64,000 nucleotides of DNA. Origin: Hydromonas duriensis. GTDB taxonomy: Bacteria; Pseudomonadota; Gammaproteobacteria; Burkholderiales; Burkholderiaceae. Below, piece after piece: positions 48,989 to 59,276 of this stretch (the first letter of the stretch is position 1; each line of letters begins with the position of its first letter). The position numbers were made by a program, and so were the translations under genes. The notes below the pieces were generated by a model. It had not been told where the DNA came from. It searched no databases and saw only the letters and a list, made by a program, of their open reading frames with translations. The stretch spans positions 42,853-106,852 of the forward strand of contig NZ_SNZE01000001.1 of assembly GCF_004363775.1 (NCBI RefSeq). Direction: 5' to 3'.

Positions 48989-50395
48989 TTAGTGGGGTTT
49001 AAAATTAACACGTTCAGGCGGAGTTTTGAACTCGCCTACTGACGACCACCAAGGCATCAAGAATAAATAGCCAAAGTAAAACAATGTGCCAACTTGTGAG
49101 ATTTGACCGCCTAAGGTTGAAGTGGGTGCTACGCCCAAGTACCCTAAAATCGCGAAGTTCACAACGAAACACATCAGTAAAGCAAAGTGCCATTTGGGGC
49201 GGTAACGCATCGACTTAACAGGTGAGCGGTCTAGCCAAGGCAAGAAGAACAATGTGATGATGGCTGCACCCATGACCACGACACCCCAGAATTTAGCCTC
49301 AGTGAAGAACATAAAAATACTGAGCACTACCGAACCAATCACTAAACCAAGTTTGGTATTTTCTGCCATGCGGCCACGGAAATATGTCATTGCGCCTGCT
49401 AACAAAATCAGACCAATAAACACAAACTTCATTTGATCAGTCACTGCACGTAACATCGAATAAAACGGAGTGAAGTACCAAACAGGTGCAATGTGCGGCG
49501 GCGTTTGGAATGCATTTGCTTGTAGATAGTTGTTGTCTTCTAAGAAGTAGCCCCACATGTTCGGTTTAAAGAACACGATGGCAAAGAAGAAAATCATGAA
49601 CACACAAATACCAAAGAAGTCGTGTACTGAGTAGTACGGATGGAATGGAATACCATCCAGTGGAAGGCCCTTGTCGTTTTTCAATTTCTTGATTTCAACG
49701 CCGTCAGGGTTGTTTGAACCCACTTCGTGTAATGCAATGATGTGCGCAACGACTAAACCAAGCAAAACCAAAGGAACTGCAATGACGTGTAAGGCAAAGA
49801 AACGATTCAAAGTTGCGTCGCCAACCACGTAATCACCGCGGATGAAAATCGATAAATCTTGACCAATCACTGGGATTGCAGAGAACAAGTTCACAATCAC
49901 TTGAGCGCCCCAGAATGACATTTGCCCCCATGGCAATAAATAGCCCATGAATGCTTCGGCCATCAATGCTAAGAAAATCAAACAGCCGAAAATCCATACC
50001 AGTTCACGTGGTTTGCGATATGAACCGTAGAGCAAGCCACGGAACATGTGTAAATAGACTACCACAAAGAACATGGATGCACCTGTAGAGTGCATCAGGC
50101 GGATGTATTTACCACCAGGCACTTCGCGCATAATGTATTCAACGCTGGCAAATGCAACGGGTACGCCTGCTGCATTTAACGATGCGTCAGGTTTGTAGTT
50201 CATCACCAAAAAAATACCTGTGACGATTTGAATCACCAAAACGACCATCGACAATACGCCGAAGATGTACCAAAAATTAAAATTTTTCGGCGCATAGTAT
50301 TCGCTCATGTGCTCTTTGTACATTTTAGAGAGCGGGAAGCGAGCGTCAATCCAGCCTAAAACGCCTTTTTCTTCTGGCTTGTTGTAATCAAACAT
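48989..50395 (-). CDS. petB: Ubiquinol-cytochrome c reductase, cytochrome b
   Basis: Membrane core of the bc1 complex with quinol oxidation and reduction sites; 468 residues, about eight spans plus an extra hydrophobic C-terminal stretch. Haem and quinone landmarks: GYLLPWGQMSFWGAQVI, HVIAVPLVLL, HEVGSNNP and PYYSVHDFFG; the PEWY-like motif reads PVWYFTPFY, as in other proteobacteria with a P-x-W-Y form. The ATG at 50395, with GGTGAGGCG upstream, is preferred over an earlier start inside petA. Confidence 0.96.
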   Translation of the reverse strand: MFDYNKPEEKGVLGWIDARFPLSKMYKEHMSEYYAPKNFNFWYIFGVLSMVVLVIQIVTGIFLVMNYKPDASLNAAGVPVAFASVEYIMREVPGGKYIRLMHSTGASMFFVVVYLHMFRGLLYGSYRKPRELVWIFGCLIFLALMAEAFMGYLLPWGQMSFWGAQVIVNLFSAIPVIGQDLSIFIRGDYVVGDATLNRFFALHVIAVPLVLLGLVVAHIIALHEVGSNNPDGVEIKKLKNDKGLPLDGIPFHPYYSVHDFFGICVFMIFFFAIVFFKPNMWGYFLEDNNYLQANAFQTPPHIAPVWYFTPFYSMLRAVTDQMKFVFIGLILLAGAMTYFRGRMAENTKLGLVIGSVVLSIFMFFTEAKFWGVVVMGAAIITLFFLPWLDRSPVKSMRYRPKWHFALLMCFVVNFAILGYLGVAPTSTLGGQISQVGTLFYFGYLFLMPWWSSVGEFKTPPERVNFKPH

Positions 50396-50396
50396 T

Positions 50397-51023
50397 TTAC
50401 GCCTCACCTTTCTCGTCTTTGCCAATCACGATTTTCGTGTCGGTCACAAACATATAACGGGGTACGTCCAAGTTGGTTGGTGCAGGAACGTTCTTAAACA
50501 CACGACCAGCTAAGTCAAAGCGAGAGCCGTGGCATGGGCACAAATAACCACCTGGCCAGTTGTCAGGTAAACCCGCTTGCGCACCTGTTTTGAATTTTTC
50601 AGAAGGTGAGCAGCCTAAGTGTGAGCAAACGCCGACCAATACTTGAATGTTTTTATGTTCTGCACGAGCGCGAAAAGCGTTGTTGCAGTATTCAGGTAAA
50701 GGCATGGTGAACGGCTTTTCAGAATTTGGATCTGCCAATTCATTGTCATTTTTAGGCAAAGCAGCGGTCATTTCGTCGGAACGGCGGATAATCCAAACGG
50801 GCTTGCCGCGCCATTCAGCTACTTTTTGCTCGCCGACTTTCAAGTCGCCGATATCGACTTCAACAGGCGCACCTGCAGCTTTCGCCTTTTCTGAAGGCGC
50901 AAAGCTTGCCACTAAAGGCGTTGCAAATGCGGCTGCACCCAATGCACCTAGACCACCTGTGGCACGTAGCAAATTGCGCCGCTCTTTATCCATCGGAGGA
51001 TTTTTCGATTGTTGATCGCTCAT
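50397..51023 (-). CDS. petA: Ubiquinol-cytochrome c reductase, Rieske iron-sulfur subunit
   Basis: The 2Fe-2S subunit of the bc1 complex, 208 residues. The twin-arginine-type element ERRNLLRATGGLGALGAAAF (14-33) leads into the membrane anchor. Cluster ligands are in CSHLGCSPSE and CPCHGSRFDLAG. GGGGTCGTCC before the ATG at 51023 is a good ribosome-binding site. The start of petB follows the stop by one base. Confidence 0.96.
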   Translation of the reverse strand: MSDQQSKNPPMDKERRNLLRATGGLGALGAAAFATPLVASFAPSEKAKAAGAPVEVDIGDLKVGEQKVAEWRGKPVWIIRRSDEMTAALPKNDNELADPNSEKPFTMPLPEYCNNAFRARAEHKNIQVLVGVCSHLGCSPSEKFKTGAQAGLPDNWPGGYLCPCHGSRFDLAGRVFKNVPAPTNLDVPRYMFVTDTKIVIGKDEKGEA

Positions 51024-51669
51024 GGACGACCCCTATGGTTGAGTTGATTAAATCGGTAAGGTGAAAATGTGGAGAAGAGGTATGCCTTGTAAATACTTTC
51101 AGCAAATTTTTCTCTATTTTTTCTACCCAATAATAACCCTACTATTGTATCGTAAACTCACATTCCTTTAAAGCGATTTGCGTCATGAGTTGAGATAAAG
51201 TTTGAATTTGTACAACAACCGAAGACAAATGATTGGTTCGCTCCTCTCGATAGCGTGACTAACTCATGTTTTATTTGTTTATGAGAAAGCAAAAGTCAAT
51301 GTTGTTTATGATTCGACACTCTAAGTGATGTCTGTTGTGAGGCTGTGATTAAAACATTATTGATTCAAACGAAAATGATTTGTTTTGAAGCAAGTACGTG
51401 TTGGTTATAGTTGGTTATAGTTGGTTATACATTGATGGCGCTCCAATTTATGTTTTTGTGGTGAAAAAGACATCAACGGTCAAGGATGCTTTGTAAGGCT
51501 AGAAACATTTGATGGTTTGTTATTTTGTGCGGATTCAAGATAAAGTTTTTTGCAAAGGGCAGTAAAGTAATTTGACTCATATATAAGACACAAGAATCCA
51601 AATTTGTTTTAAAATCGGGCATTGCTATTTACCTAAGTTATCCATCATTTCACCTAAAGAGGACTCATC
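51024..51669. promoter_or_regulatory. Long divergent intergenic region between petA and acnB
   Basis: A 646-base AT-rich gap between divergent genes. The only clear structure is a tandem triplet of the 10-base unit TTGGTTATA(G/C) at 51401-51430. Several TTGACT- and TATATA-like hexamers near 51571-51582 could belong to an acnB promoter, but the spacing is not standard. A 34-codon frame near 51068 has no ribosome-binding site and is not called. No tRNA or known RNA is recognised. Confidence 0.45.
51401..51430. repeat. Three tandem 10-bp repeats upstream of acnB
   Basis: TTGGTTATAG, TTGGTTATAG and TTGGTTATAC follow one another without spacing, about 240 bases before the acnB start. The 10-base period is close to one helical turn, so bound proteins would lie on one face of DNA. 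It could also be a simple slippage product. Confidence 0.7.
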
Positions 51670-54255
51670 ATGTTACAAGCTTACCGTGAACACGTTGCTG
51701 AGCGCGCTGCGCTGGGCATTCCGCCATTGCCATTGTCTGCTGCGCAAACAGGCGAGCTCATTGAATTGTTAAAAAACCCACCCGCAGGTGAAGAAACTTT
51801 CTTAGTAGACTTGATTACACACCGCGTTCCTGCTGGCGTGGATGCGGCTGCAAAAGTAAAAGCCAGTTATTTGGCTGCTGTGGCTCATGGCACTGAAAAA
51901 AGTCCTTTAATTAGCCGCGAAAAAGCGACCGAGTTACTTGGTACGATGTTGGGTGGTTACAATATCAGCCCGATGGTCGATTTATTAGATGATGCCTTGG
52001 TCGGTGGCATCGCTGCCGCAGGTTTGAAAAATACTTTGCTGATGTTTGACCAATTTCATGATGTGAAAGAGAAAGCGGATGCGGGCAATGCCAATGCCAA
52101 GGCTGTTATTCAAAGCTGGGCGGATGCTGAATGGTTTACATCACGTCCTGAAGTGCCCGAGTCGATTACCGTTAGTATTTTTAAAGTTACGGGCGAGACG
52201 AATACCGATGACTTGTCGCCTGCGCCTGATGCGTGGAGTCGTCCCGACATTCCATTGCACGCCTTGGCGATGCTGAAAAATAAACGCGATGGCATCACGC
52301 CTGAAGAAGATGGCAAACGCGGGCCTGTTAAGTTCATCGAAGATTTACGCGCCAAAGGTCACCTCGTCGCCTACGTTGGCGATGTGGTGGGCACGGGTTC
52401 TTCGCGAAAATCTGCAACCAATTCAGTGTTGTGGTTCACGGGTGAAGACATTCCTTTTGTCCCGAACAAACGTTTTGGCGGTGTGTGCTTGGGTTCAAAA
52501 ATTGCGCCGATTTTCTACAACACGATGGAAGATGCGGGAGCGTTGCCAATTGAGTTGGATGTGTCCAATATGAATATGGGGGACGTGGTCGAATTGCGTC
52601 CTTACGAAGGCAAGGCCTTGAAAAATGGCGAAGTGATTGCCGAGTTTAAAGTTAAGTCTGAAGTTTTGTTTGATGAAGTCCGCGCTGGTGGACGTATTCC
52701 TTTAATTATTGGCCGTGGTTTGACCGCTAAAGCCCGCGAATCGTTGGGCTTGCCTGCGTCGACCTTGTTCCGCTTGCCTGTCAACCCAGCTGACTCAGGC
52801 AAGGGCTACTCTTTGGCACAAAAAATGGTCGGTCGTGCCTGTGGCTTGCCCGAAGACAAGGGCGTTCGTCCAAATACTTACTGCGAACCCCGCATGACTT
52901 CTGTCGGTTCACAAGACACCACAGGCCCAATGACCCGCGATGAGTTGAAAGACTTGGCGTGCTTGGGCTTCTCGGCCGATTTGGTTATGCAATCGTTCTG
53001 CCATACCGCAGCGTATCCTAAACCTGTTGACGTCAAAATGCATCATGAGTTGCCCGATTTTATCAGCACGCGGGGCGGCATTGCGTTGCGCCCTGGTGAT
53101 GGTGTGATTCACTCTTGGTTGAACCGCTTGTTGTTGCCCGATACTGTAGGCACTGGCGGTGACTCACACACCCGTTTCCCGATTGGTATTTCGTTCCCCG
53201 CTGGGTCTGGGTTGGTCGCGTTCGCAGCGGCCACGGGTGTGATGCCTTTGGATATGCCCGAATCTGTATTGGTTCGCTTTAAAGGCAATATGCAACCAGG
53301 CGTTACTTTACGCGACTTGGTCAATGCCATTCCGTTATATGCGATTAAACAAGGTTTGTTGACCGTTGCGAAGCAAGGCAAGAAAAACATTTTCTCTGGT
53401 CGCATCCTTGAAATTGAAGGTTTGCCTGATTTGAAAGTGGAGCAAGCGTTTGAACTGTCTGATGCTTCAGCAGAACGCTCCGCAGCAGGTTGTACCGTGC
53501 ATTTGAACAAAGAACCTATTATCGAGTACATGAACTCAAACGTGACTTTGATGAAGTGGATGATTGCCAATGGTTATGAGGATGCGCGCACCTTGGCGCG
53601 TCGTATCAAGGCGATGGAAGCATGGCTTGCCAAACCAGAACTGCTCAAAGCCGATGATGATGCAGAATACGCAGCGGTTATCGAAATTGACTTAGCCGAT
53701 ATCCATGAGCCGATTGTGGCGTGCCCGAATGACCCAGACGATGTGAAGTCTCTGTCGGAAGTAGCGGGTGCAACAATTGATGAAGTGTTTATCGGCTCTT
53801 GCATGACCAATATTGGTCACTTCCGTGCCGCCTCAAAGTTGCTTGAAGGCAAACGCGACATTCCTGTACGTCTGTGGGTGGCTCCGCCCACAAAAATGGA
53901 TGCGAAACAATTGACAGAAGAAGGTCATTATGGCGTTTTGGGCAATGCGGGCGCGCGTATGGAAATGCCAGGTTGTTCGTTGTGTATGGGTAACCAAGCT
54001 CAAGTAAAAGAGGGGGCAACCGTGTTCTCGACGTCCACGCGTAATTTCCCGAATCGCTTGGGTAAAAATTCAAACGTGTACTTGGGTTCTGCTGAGTTGG
54101 CGGCGGTGTGCTCTAAGTTGGGTAAAATCCCAAGCAAAGCAGAGTATATGGCTGACATTGGCGTGATTGATGCCAACAGTGCCAATATCTACCGCTACAT
54201 GAACTTCGACCAAATCGAAGATTTTAGTAAAGTGGCCGATGGTGTAAAAGCTTAA
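51670..54255 (+). CDS. acnB: Aconitate hydratase B
   Basis: TCA-cycle enzyme that isomerises citrate to isocitrate; 861 residues, the AcnB length. The N-terminal HEAT-like domain ([20 protein letters not shown]) is specific to AcnB. The domain with [21 protein letters not shown] and the cluster ligands [11 protein letters not shown] and [14 protein letters not shown] are intact. AAAGAGGACTCATC gives a strong ribosome-binding site. A strong terminator follows. Confidence 0.98.
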   Translation: MLQAYREHVAERAALGIPPLPLSAAQTGELIELLKNPPAGEETFLVDLITHRVPAGVDAAAKVKASYLAAVAHGTEKSPLISREKATELLGTMLGGYNISPMVDLLDDALVGGIAAAGLKNTLLMFDQFHDVKEKADAGNANAKAVIQSWADAEWFTSRPEVPESITVSIFKVTGETNTDDLSPAPDAWSRPDIPLHALAMLKNKRDGITPEEDGKRGPVKFIEDLRAKGHLVAYVGDVVGTGSSRKSATNSVLWFTGEDIPFVPNKRFGGVCLGSKIAPIFYNTMEDAGALPIELDVSNMNMGDVVELRPYEGKALKNGEVIAEFKVKSEVLFDEVRAGGRIPLIIGRGLTAKARESLGLPASTLFRLPVNPADSGKGYSLAQKMVGRACGLPEDKGVRPNTYCEPRMTSVGSQDTTGPMTRDELKDLACLGFSADLVMQSFCHTAAYPKPVDVKMHHELPDFISTRGGIALRPGDGVIHSWLNRLLLPDTVGTGGDSHTRFPIGISFPAGSGLVAFAAATGVMPLDMPESVLVRFKGNMQPGVTLRDLVNAIPLYAIKQGLLTVAKQGKKNIFSGRILEIEGLPDLKVEQAFELSDASAERSAAGCTVHLNKEPIIEYMNSNVTLMKWMIANGYEDARTLARRIKAMEAWLAKPELLKADDDAEYAAVIEIDLADIHEPIVACPNDPDDVKSLSEVAGATIDEVFIGSCMTNIGHFRAASKLLEGKRDIPVRLWVAPPTKMDAKQLTEEGHYGVLGNAGARMEMPGCSLCMGNQAQVKEGATVFSTSTRNFPNRLGKNSNVYLGSAELAAVCSKLGKIPSKAEYMADIGVIDANSANIYRYMNFDQIEDFSKVADGVKA

Positions 54256-54272
54256 TCAGTATACTTAAAAAT

Positions 54273-54302
54273 GTAAAAAGCCCCTTTAAGGGGCTTTTTA
54301 CA
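54273..54302 (+). terminator. Terminator after acnB
   Basis: GTAAAAAGCCCC (54273-54284) pairs perfectly with GGGGCTTTTTAC (54290-54301) around a TTTAA loop, 18 bases after the acnB stop. Confidence 0.9.
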
Positions 54303-54346
54303 CAAGATGTTTTAATAATGTTTAAGACGTTCAGTGAAAGAACATC

Positions 54347-54378
54347 AAAAAAACCTCGCAGTTTTTGCGAGGTTTTTT
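54347..54378 (-). terminator. Terminator after eptA
   Basis: AAAAAACCTCGCA (54347-54359 region) pairs with TGCGAGGTTTTTT (54366-54378) around a short loop. It serves the minus-strand eptA, whose stop is at 54396; the A-run becomes the T-run on that strand. Confidence 0.88.
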
Positions 54379-54395
54379 GCTTTACGGTTTTAAAT

Positions 54396-55991
54396 CTACG
54401 GTCTCAAAAAATCCATTTTAGGGTCATAAATTTTGGTTTCAATTTTGTTCAATCCGAGTATGGTGCTGAACAAATAATCATGCGATAAAGGCTCATCGGC
54501 TTTTTGTTTAAGTGCCTCAAAGCTCAAACCTTTAAACCCATCTCCAAGCCAAATGATGCTGGCGGGATGCTTTTGCGCGACGGGTGCGATGCTATAAGGC
54601 ATGCCGTGTAAATACACGCCATTTTCGCCCAAAGACTCGCCGTGATCCGCCATGTAAATCATGGCGGTTTGGAAATGACTTGCATTGGGTTTGAGTAATA
54701 CGATGACTTTAGATAAAAAATAGTCCGTGTACAAGATTGTGTTGTCAAAAGCATTGGCAATTTCTTCTACACTGCATTTCTCTAATAAGTTGGTTTGGCA
54801 AGCAGGTGTGAATTTTTCGAAGGCTTTTGGATAGCGATTGTAATATGCGGGTCCATGACTGCCCATTGGGTGTAGAACAATCGTGATATCACGGTTTTTA
54901 TTTTGGTCAATGAATTCCTGTAATCCAACCAACATGCCTTCATCTCGGCACTCTACGTCACAAATGGTATTGATTTTTGGGTCTTTGTAGTCCTGATAAA
55001 ACGCCCCTAAGCGTGTCATCACGCCTTTAGAATCAGAATTGTTGTCGCGCCAAAGAACCTGAACTCCTGCACGGTTAAGCACGTCGAGTAGGTTTTCAGA
55101 AGCGTTGAATTTTTTTTCACTGTAGTTTTCACGTCCTAGACCTGAAAACATGCATGGCACAGAAACGGCCGTGCTCGTTCCACAAGAGCTGAGGTTTTTT
55201 AAACTAACGACTTGTTCTTTTTCGAGCAGTGGATTGGTTGGTTTGGAGTAGCCGTTGAGTGAAAAATGGTCTGCGCGTGCTGTTTCGCCAACGACGAGTA
55301 TGGTTAAGTGACGGTCTGTGTCGGAGGCTGATTTTTTTGCATCTTCGCCCAGTGGCGTGATTTCTTGTGGCGAGCCATCGGTGTGACTTTGGATGCCGAA
55401 TTGAATTGCTGAATAAACGGGGGTAATTGGATTGGCATAAAAACGCACGATTTTGTGCTCGCGGAAGAATGAGCTGTAGTTTTTGCTAAACGTCGCAGCC
55501 TGGCTGACGATGATGAGTAAAAGCAAAAGAATGATTTTGATTTTGTTACCCAGTGCCGCTTTGAAAGTGCTTTTCGGTAGATTGACCCGACTGATGATGA
55601 ATGCGGGTAGTGCGCCCAAAACTAAAAAGTAGCCGACCATTTTCCAAGTGAACAAATCTGTCGCTTCTTTGACATTGGTTTGGACAATGTTTTGAATCAT
55701 TGTTTTATCAACAATGATGTCGTACGTGTTCATGTAGTAGGCTGTGAAAGCGGCGATGATGAACAGGAGAATCAACACGGGCTTGGTGGTTTTGCGGTAG
55801 CAGAGCAGGCTTAAAGCCAACGCGGTGACCGCAAAAAGGACGATGCCAATTGAGATGAAAAAGGATAAGTTAAACGAGGTGTATATTTGATTGAAGTGAT
55901 TGAAAAAAGCCCCGTTGTACAGCACAGTGAATGCCAAAGCGGACAGTAAAATGACAGCGTTTGTTTTTAAAAAATTAAGTAAGTACTTCAT
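54396..55991 (-). CDS. eptA: Lipid A phosphoethanolamine transferase (EptA/MCR family)
   Basis: Inner-membrane enzyme with a periplasmic alkaline-phosphatase-like domain, expected to add phosphoethanolamine to lipid A. From the ATG at 55991, which has TTAGGACTTG, it has 531 residues. Five spans in the first 165 residues precede the catalytic domain: Thr237 in GETARADHFSLNGY is the nucleophile, and SCGTSTAVSVPCMFS, HPMGSHGPAYYNRYP and ADHGESLGENG carry metal and substrate ligands. Most Cys pairs typical of the family are present. Such genes can lower polymyxin susceptibility; that effect here is inference. Confidence 0.92.
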   Translation of the reverse strand: MKYLLNFLKTNAVILLSALAFTVLYNGAFFNHFNQIYTSFNLSFFISIGIVLFAVTALALSLLCYRKTTKPVLILLFIIAAFTAYYMNTYDIIVDKTMIQNIVQTNVKEATDLFTWKMVGYFLVLGALPAFIISRVNLPKSTFKAALGNKIKIILLLLLIIVSQAATFSKNYSSFFREHKIVRFYANPITPVYSAIQFGIQSHTDGSPQEITPLGEDAKKSASDTDRHLTILVVGETARADHFSLNGYSKPTNPLLEKEQVVSLKNLSSCGTSTAVSVPCMFSGLGRENYSEKKFNASENLLDVLNRAGVQVLWRDNNSDSKGVMTRLGAFYQDYKDPKINTICDVECRDEGMLVGLQEFIDQNKNRDITIVLHPMGSHGPAYYNRYPKAFEKFTPACQTNLLEKCSVEEIANAFDNTILYTDYFLSKVIVLLKPNASHFQTAMIYMADHGESLGENGVYLHGMPYSIAPVAQKHPASIIWLGDGFKGLSFEALKQKADEPLSHDYLFSTILGLNKIETKIYDPKMDFLRP

Positions 55992-56076
55992 ACAAGTCCT
56001 AAAAGTGCACGCCAAGTTGCCGTATTGATGATGGCCGTATTTTAAACCATCTTTACAATGTGGGTATGCTTGATGC

Positions 56077-56721
56077 TTAAGGCTGCGACATCAGCATATA
56101 TCCACGAGCTGCTTTGCTGATATGTTGTGGGGTGGCTTTGAGTTGATTTTGCATATCGTTGGCCAGTTGACGCATGTGGTCGATGTGACCAGCTTTGTAT
56201 TCAATTTCAAGCTCATTGATGAGGCTGACCGCCGTGCTGTGCAGATTGTCCTCTGCCAGTCGTACTTGACCATAATCAAAGGCGATTTCAAACACGTCGT
56301 CACCTTGCCTGTATTGATAAATTTCACGTTTAAAGTCGGTATGAAATACGGGGCGCAAAACGGTCATAAGTGGGCTTAACAAAATACGGGCTTCAGCGGG
56401 AAGTTGCGTCAAGTCAATGTCTGGAATCACGTCAGCCTTGGCGGTGGCATGAGGTAAAGTGCTTTCCCATTCATTTCTGCTGTGAACGCCGTTAACGAGT
56501 TGCCCTGCGGTTTTTAATGTTTGAATCCAACATAAACGTTCTGTATCAAAACGCAGGCGAAATGCGGCTTTTTGTTGTTTGAGGTCGTGCGTTGGCGTGT
56601 CTAAATAGACATTGAGCAGTTGCGTGCATCGCTCAAATTGAATCTGCGGGTGGCGCAACAGTATATGGTGTAAAGCGTCATGCGCGTCTTTGGGTAAAGC
56701 CAGGGCAATTTCGTGTTCCAT
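56077..56721 (-). CDS. CYTH-domain protein (triphosphate tunnel enzyme family)
   Basis: A 214-residue CYTH-type protein related to E. coli YgiF inorganic triphosphatase. The start at 56721 gives MEHEIALAL, the ExExK element with Ala at the Lys position. AAFRLRFD, CWIQTLKT, NEWES, FEIAFDYGQV and INELEIEYKAG map to the other acidic and basic tunnel residues. The C-terminal CHAD domain of YgiF is absent. It lies directly after trpC on the same strand; the frame's earlier start at 56739 would overlap trpC by ten bases. Activity is uncertain given the Lys change. Confidence 0.82.
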   Translation of the reverse strand: MEHEIALALPKDAHDALHHILLRHPQIQFERCTQLLNVYLDTPTHDLKQQKAAFRLRFDTERLCWIQTLKTAGQLVNGVHSRNEWESTLPHATAKADVIPDIDLTQLPAEARILLSPLMTVLRPVFHTDFKREIYQYRQGDDVFEIAFDYGQVRLAEDNLHSTAVSLINELEIEYKAGHIDHMRQLANDMQNQLKATPQHISKAARGYMLMSQP

Positions 56722-56729
56722 GCCTGTAC

Positions 56730-57521
56730 TTAAATGCAAAATAGTTGTGACAAGGCTTCGCCTGCATGAGGCGCACGCATAAATGCTTCGCCCACAAGAA
56801 ATGCGTGAATATGATGTTGTTGCATCAATTGCACGTCTTCAGGCTTGAGGATGCCTGATTCAGTGACGATGATTTTGTCGCTGGGGATGTGTTTCATTAA
56901 ATCAAGCGTGGTTTGTAACGACACGTCAAAAGTTCGTAAGTTACGGTTGTTAATGCCGATTAAGGGGGTTTTTAATTGCAAGGCCGCGAGCAACTCTTGT
57001 TCATCATGCACCTCCACCAAAACAGCCATGCCGAGTGACGCGGCGTGTGCTTCAAATTGTTGAATTTGTGCCAGTGACAGTGAAGCCGCGATGAGTAAAA
57101 TGGCATCCGCTCCCCAAGCTCGAGCTTGGTCGATTTGATAAGCGTCAACAATGAAGTCTTTACGTAAAACAGGCAAGCCAGAGGCGGCACGAGCCGCTTT
57201 CAGATAGTCGCTGTGCCCTTGAAAATACTGCTCATCGGTTAAAACCGATAGGCAGGCCGCTCCAGCGGCTTCGTACTGACGAGCGATTTCTGCTGGAGCA
57301 AAATGCTCTCGCAGCACGCCTTTACTGGGCGAAGCCTTTTTAATTTCGGCAATGACCGCAGGTCGCTGTTCGGTGACACGTTGGCGAATGGCGCCGATAA
57401 AGTCACGCGTCGCATCGGCTTTTAACGCCAGCTCATGCATCTGTTTTGGGGTAATCAGTGCTTGTGCTGCGGCGACTTCGATGTGCTTGGTGGCATTGAT
57501 TGTATTTAATATGTCAGACAT
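56730..57521 (-). CDS. trpC: Indole-3-glycerol phosphate synthase
   Basis: Closes the indole ring in tryptophan synthesis; 263 residues. [53 protein letters not shown] and [16 protein letters not shown] are diagnostic, with VTESGIL and [10 protein letters not shown] near the end. It is a stand-alone TrpC without the TrpF fusion found in enterobacteria. It starts eight bases after trpD. Confidence 0.97.
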   Translation of the reverse strand: MSDILNTINATKHIEVAAAQALITPKQMHELALKADATRDFIGAIRQRVTEQRPAVIAEIKKASPSKGVLREHFAPAEIARQYEAAGAACLSVLTDEQYFQGHSDYLKAARAASGLPVLRKDFIVDAYQIDQARAWGADAILLIAASLSLAQIQQFEAHAASLGMAVLVEVHDEQELLAALQLKTPLIGINNRNLRTFDVSLQTTLDLMKHIPSDKIIVTESGILKPEDVQLMQQHHIHAFLVGEAFMRAPHAGEALSQLFCI

Positions 57522-57528
57522 GTTTTAT

Positions 57529-58575
57529 TTAGTGTGCTTTTTTAGAGGGGATAACGAATTGTTGAGTGAATTGAGCGAATTCATTGACTTTGCTCAAGGC
57601 TGCGCCTGAAGCAATGACGTCTTTGGCTAATTCAATGCCTTGTTTAATTGAATCAACGTGTTGGGCCGTGTACAACGCCAGACCTGCATTTAAAATTGTC
57701 ACATCACGCGCTGCGCAGTTGTCGTTATTGAGCGCGGACAGCAACATAGCTTTTGATTCTTCTGGATTGTTGACCTTGAGTTCAGATAATGGGGCGCGAT
57801 TGAGGCCAAATTGCTCGGGGGTGAGGGTGTATTCGCTGAGTTGCCCATTTTTTAACTCACACACGTCGGTTGGCGCAGATAAAGACATTTCATCCATTCC
57901 ATCTTGAGAATGCACGACCAAAACATGTTGTGCGCCAAGCTCTTGCATCGCTTGCGCCATCATCGTCGTTAATTCTTTAGAAAAAACGCCCATCAGGGTG
58001 TTGGGGGTGTTGGCTGGATTGGTCAAAGGCCCAAGAATATTGAAAACGGTACGAATACCCAACTCACGGCGAATTGGTGCTACATGGCGCATGGCTGGGT
58101 GATGATTGGGCGCAAACATGAAGCCGATGCCCGTGTGTTCAATACATTGTCCAACTTGCTCGGGTGTGAGAATCAGATTGACACCAAGGGCTTCGAGCGC
58201 ATCGGCTGAACCTGATTTGCTGGAAACGCTTCGATTGCCATGTTTGGCCACTTTTGCGCCTGCTGCTGCGACGACGAATAAACACGTCGTTGAAATATTA
58301 AATGTGTGCACGCCGTCCCCGCCTGTGCCAACAATGTCGACAAACTGGCTATTGTCTTTGACGACAACTCGGTTGGAAAAATCACGCATGACGCGGGCTG
58401 CGGCGACGATTTCTTCTAGCGTTTCGCCTTTGGCACGCAGTGCGGTGAGGAGTGCAGCGGCGGCGGGCGCAGTGAGCTGACCGCTCATTAATTGGGTCAT
58501 GAATGCACTCATGCTGTCTGCGGATAGGTTCTCGCGGGCGATGAGCTGATTGAGGATTTGAGCAACATTGAGCAT
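57529..58575 (-). CDS. trpD: Anthranilate phosphoribosyltransferase
   Basis: Joins anthranilate to PRPP; 348 residues from the ATG at 58575, with GAAAGA upstream. The PRPP site [14 protein letters not shown], the [21 protein letters not shown] segment, and [25 protein letters not shown] are all present. An earlier in-frame GTG at 58596 would add seven residues. It is not fused to trpG, which lies upstream. Confidence 0.96.
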   Translation of the reverse strand: MLNVAQILNQLIARENLSADSMSAFMTQLMSGQLTAPAAAALLTALRAKGETLEEIVAAARVMRDFSNRVVVKDNSQFVDIVGTGGDGVHTFNISTTCLFVVAAAGAKVAKHGNRSVSSKSGSADALEALGVNLILTPEQVGQCIEHTGIGFMFAPNHHPAMRHVAPIRRELGIRTVFNILGPLTNPANTPNTLMGVFSKELTTMMAQAMQELGAQHVLVVHSQDGMDEMSLSAPTDVCELKNGQLSEYTLTPEQFGLNRAPLSELKVNNPEESKAMLLSALNNDNCAARDVTILNAGLALYTAQHVDSIKQGIELAKDVIASGAALSKVNEFAQFTQQFVIPSKKAH

Positions 58576-58630
58576 AAGCAGTCTTTCAAAGTTCACATGA
58601 TGTGTGGTTGTTCAATCATGTGCGATTGGA

Positions 58631-58664
58631 CAGCCGTTGTCGCCAGTTGGCGCGATAACGGCTG
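58631..58664 (-). promoter_or_regulatory. GC-rich hairpin between trpG and trpD
   Basis: CAGCCGTT-G-TCGC (58631 onward) is matched by GCGA-T-AACGGCTG ending at 58664, with an inner GCC/GGC pair. It lies in the 103-base gap after trpG and before trpD. There is no T-run on either side, so it does not look like a simple terminator; it could be an mRNA processing or stability element that separates expression of trpEG from trpDC. Confidence 0.5.
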
Positions 58665-58678
58665 GGTGCTTGTGATGA

Positions 58679-59275
58679 TTAAGGTTGGGTTTGATTCAAA
58701 AAAGCCTTGAGCATGGCGTGACCGTGTTCACTCAAAATAGACTCAGGGTGGAATTGTACCCCTTCAATATTGAAAATAGTGTGACGCACGCCCATGATTT
58801 CGCCTGTGTCTGGCGATGCACCTGTCCAAGCGGTGATTTTTAATTCGGGGGGTAAGGTTTCACGTTCAATAATCAGGGAGTGATAACGCGTCACGTTAAA
58901 GGTTGTGGGTAAGCCTTTAAACACGCCGTCATTATGGTGGTGCAGTGCATCAACTTTACCGTGCATGGGTGCTTTAGCACGTACGATGTGCCCGCCAAAG
59001 ACTTGACCAATGGCCTGATGACCGAGACAAACGCCTAAAATGGGTAATTTACCTTTGAAGTGGTCTAAAGCCTCTAAACAAATTCCCGCTTCGTTGGGCG
59101 TGCAGGGGCCGGGCGACAGGCACAAGTGTGTTGGCGCAGCGGCCTCAATGTCAGCAATGGTGATTTCATCGTTGCGTTTGACAGTGACTTGTGCGCCTAG
59201 CTCGCCGAAATACTGTACGAGGTTGTAAGTGAATGAATCGTAGTTGTCAATCATGAATACATGAGGCATTTTCAT
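58679..59275 (-). CDS. trpG: Anthranilate synthase glutaminase subunit
   Basis: Provides ammonia to TrpE; 198 residues. IDNYDSFTYNLVQYFGELG is the family start; the catalytic Cys is in GVCLGHQAIGQ, and the His-Glu pair is in GVQFHPESILSEHG. It follows trpE with one base between the stop and its start region. A gene of this kind can also serve p-aminobenzoate synthase; a separate pabA is not seen here. Confidence 0.97.
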   Translation of the reverse strand: MKMPHVFMIDNYDSFTYNLVQYFGELGAQVTVKRNDEITIADIEAAAPTHLCLSPGPCTPNEAGICLEALDHFKGKLPILGVCLGHQAIGQVFGGHIVRAKAPMHGKVDALHHHNDGVFKGLPTTFNVTRYHSLIIERETLPPELKITAWTGASPDTGEIMGVRHTIFNIEGVQFHPESILSEHGHAMLKAFLNQTQP

Positions 59276-59276
59276 A

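Noticed and set aside
51068..51172. 34-codon frame in the petA-acnB gap
   Set aside because: No ribosome-binding site and Phe/Tyr/Leu-rich composition as expected from AT-rich DNA.
51401..51430. CRISPR or integration site
   Set aside because: The repeats are only 10 bp and have no spacers; no integrase or tRNA target is adjacent.
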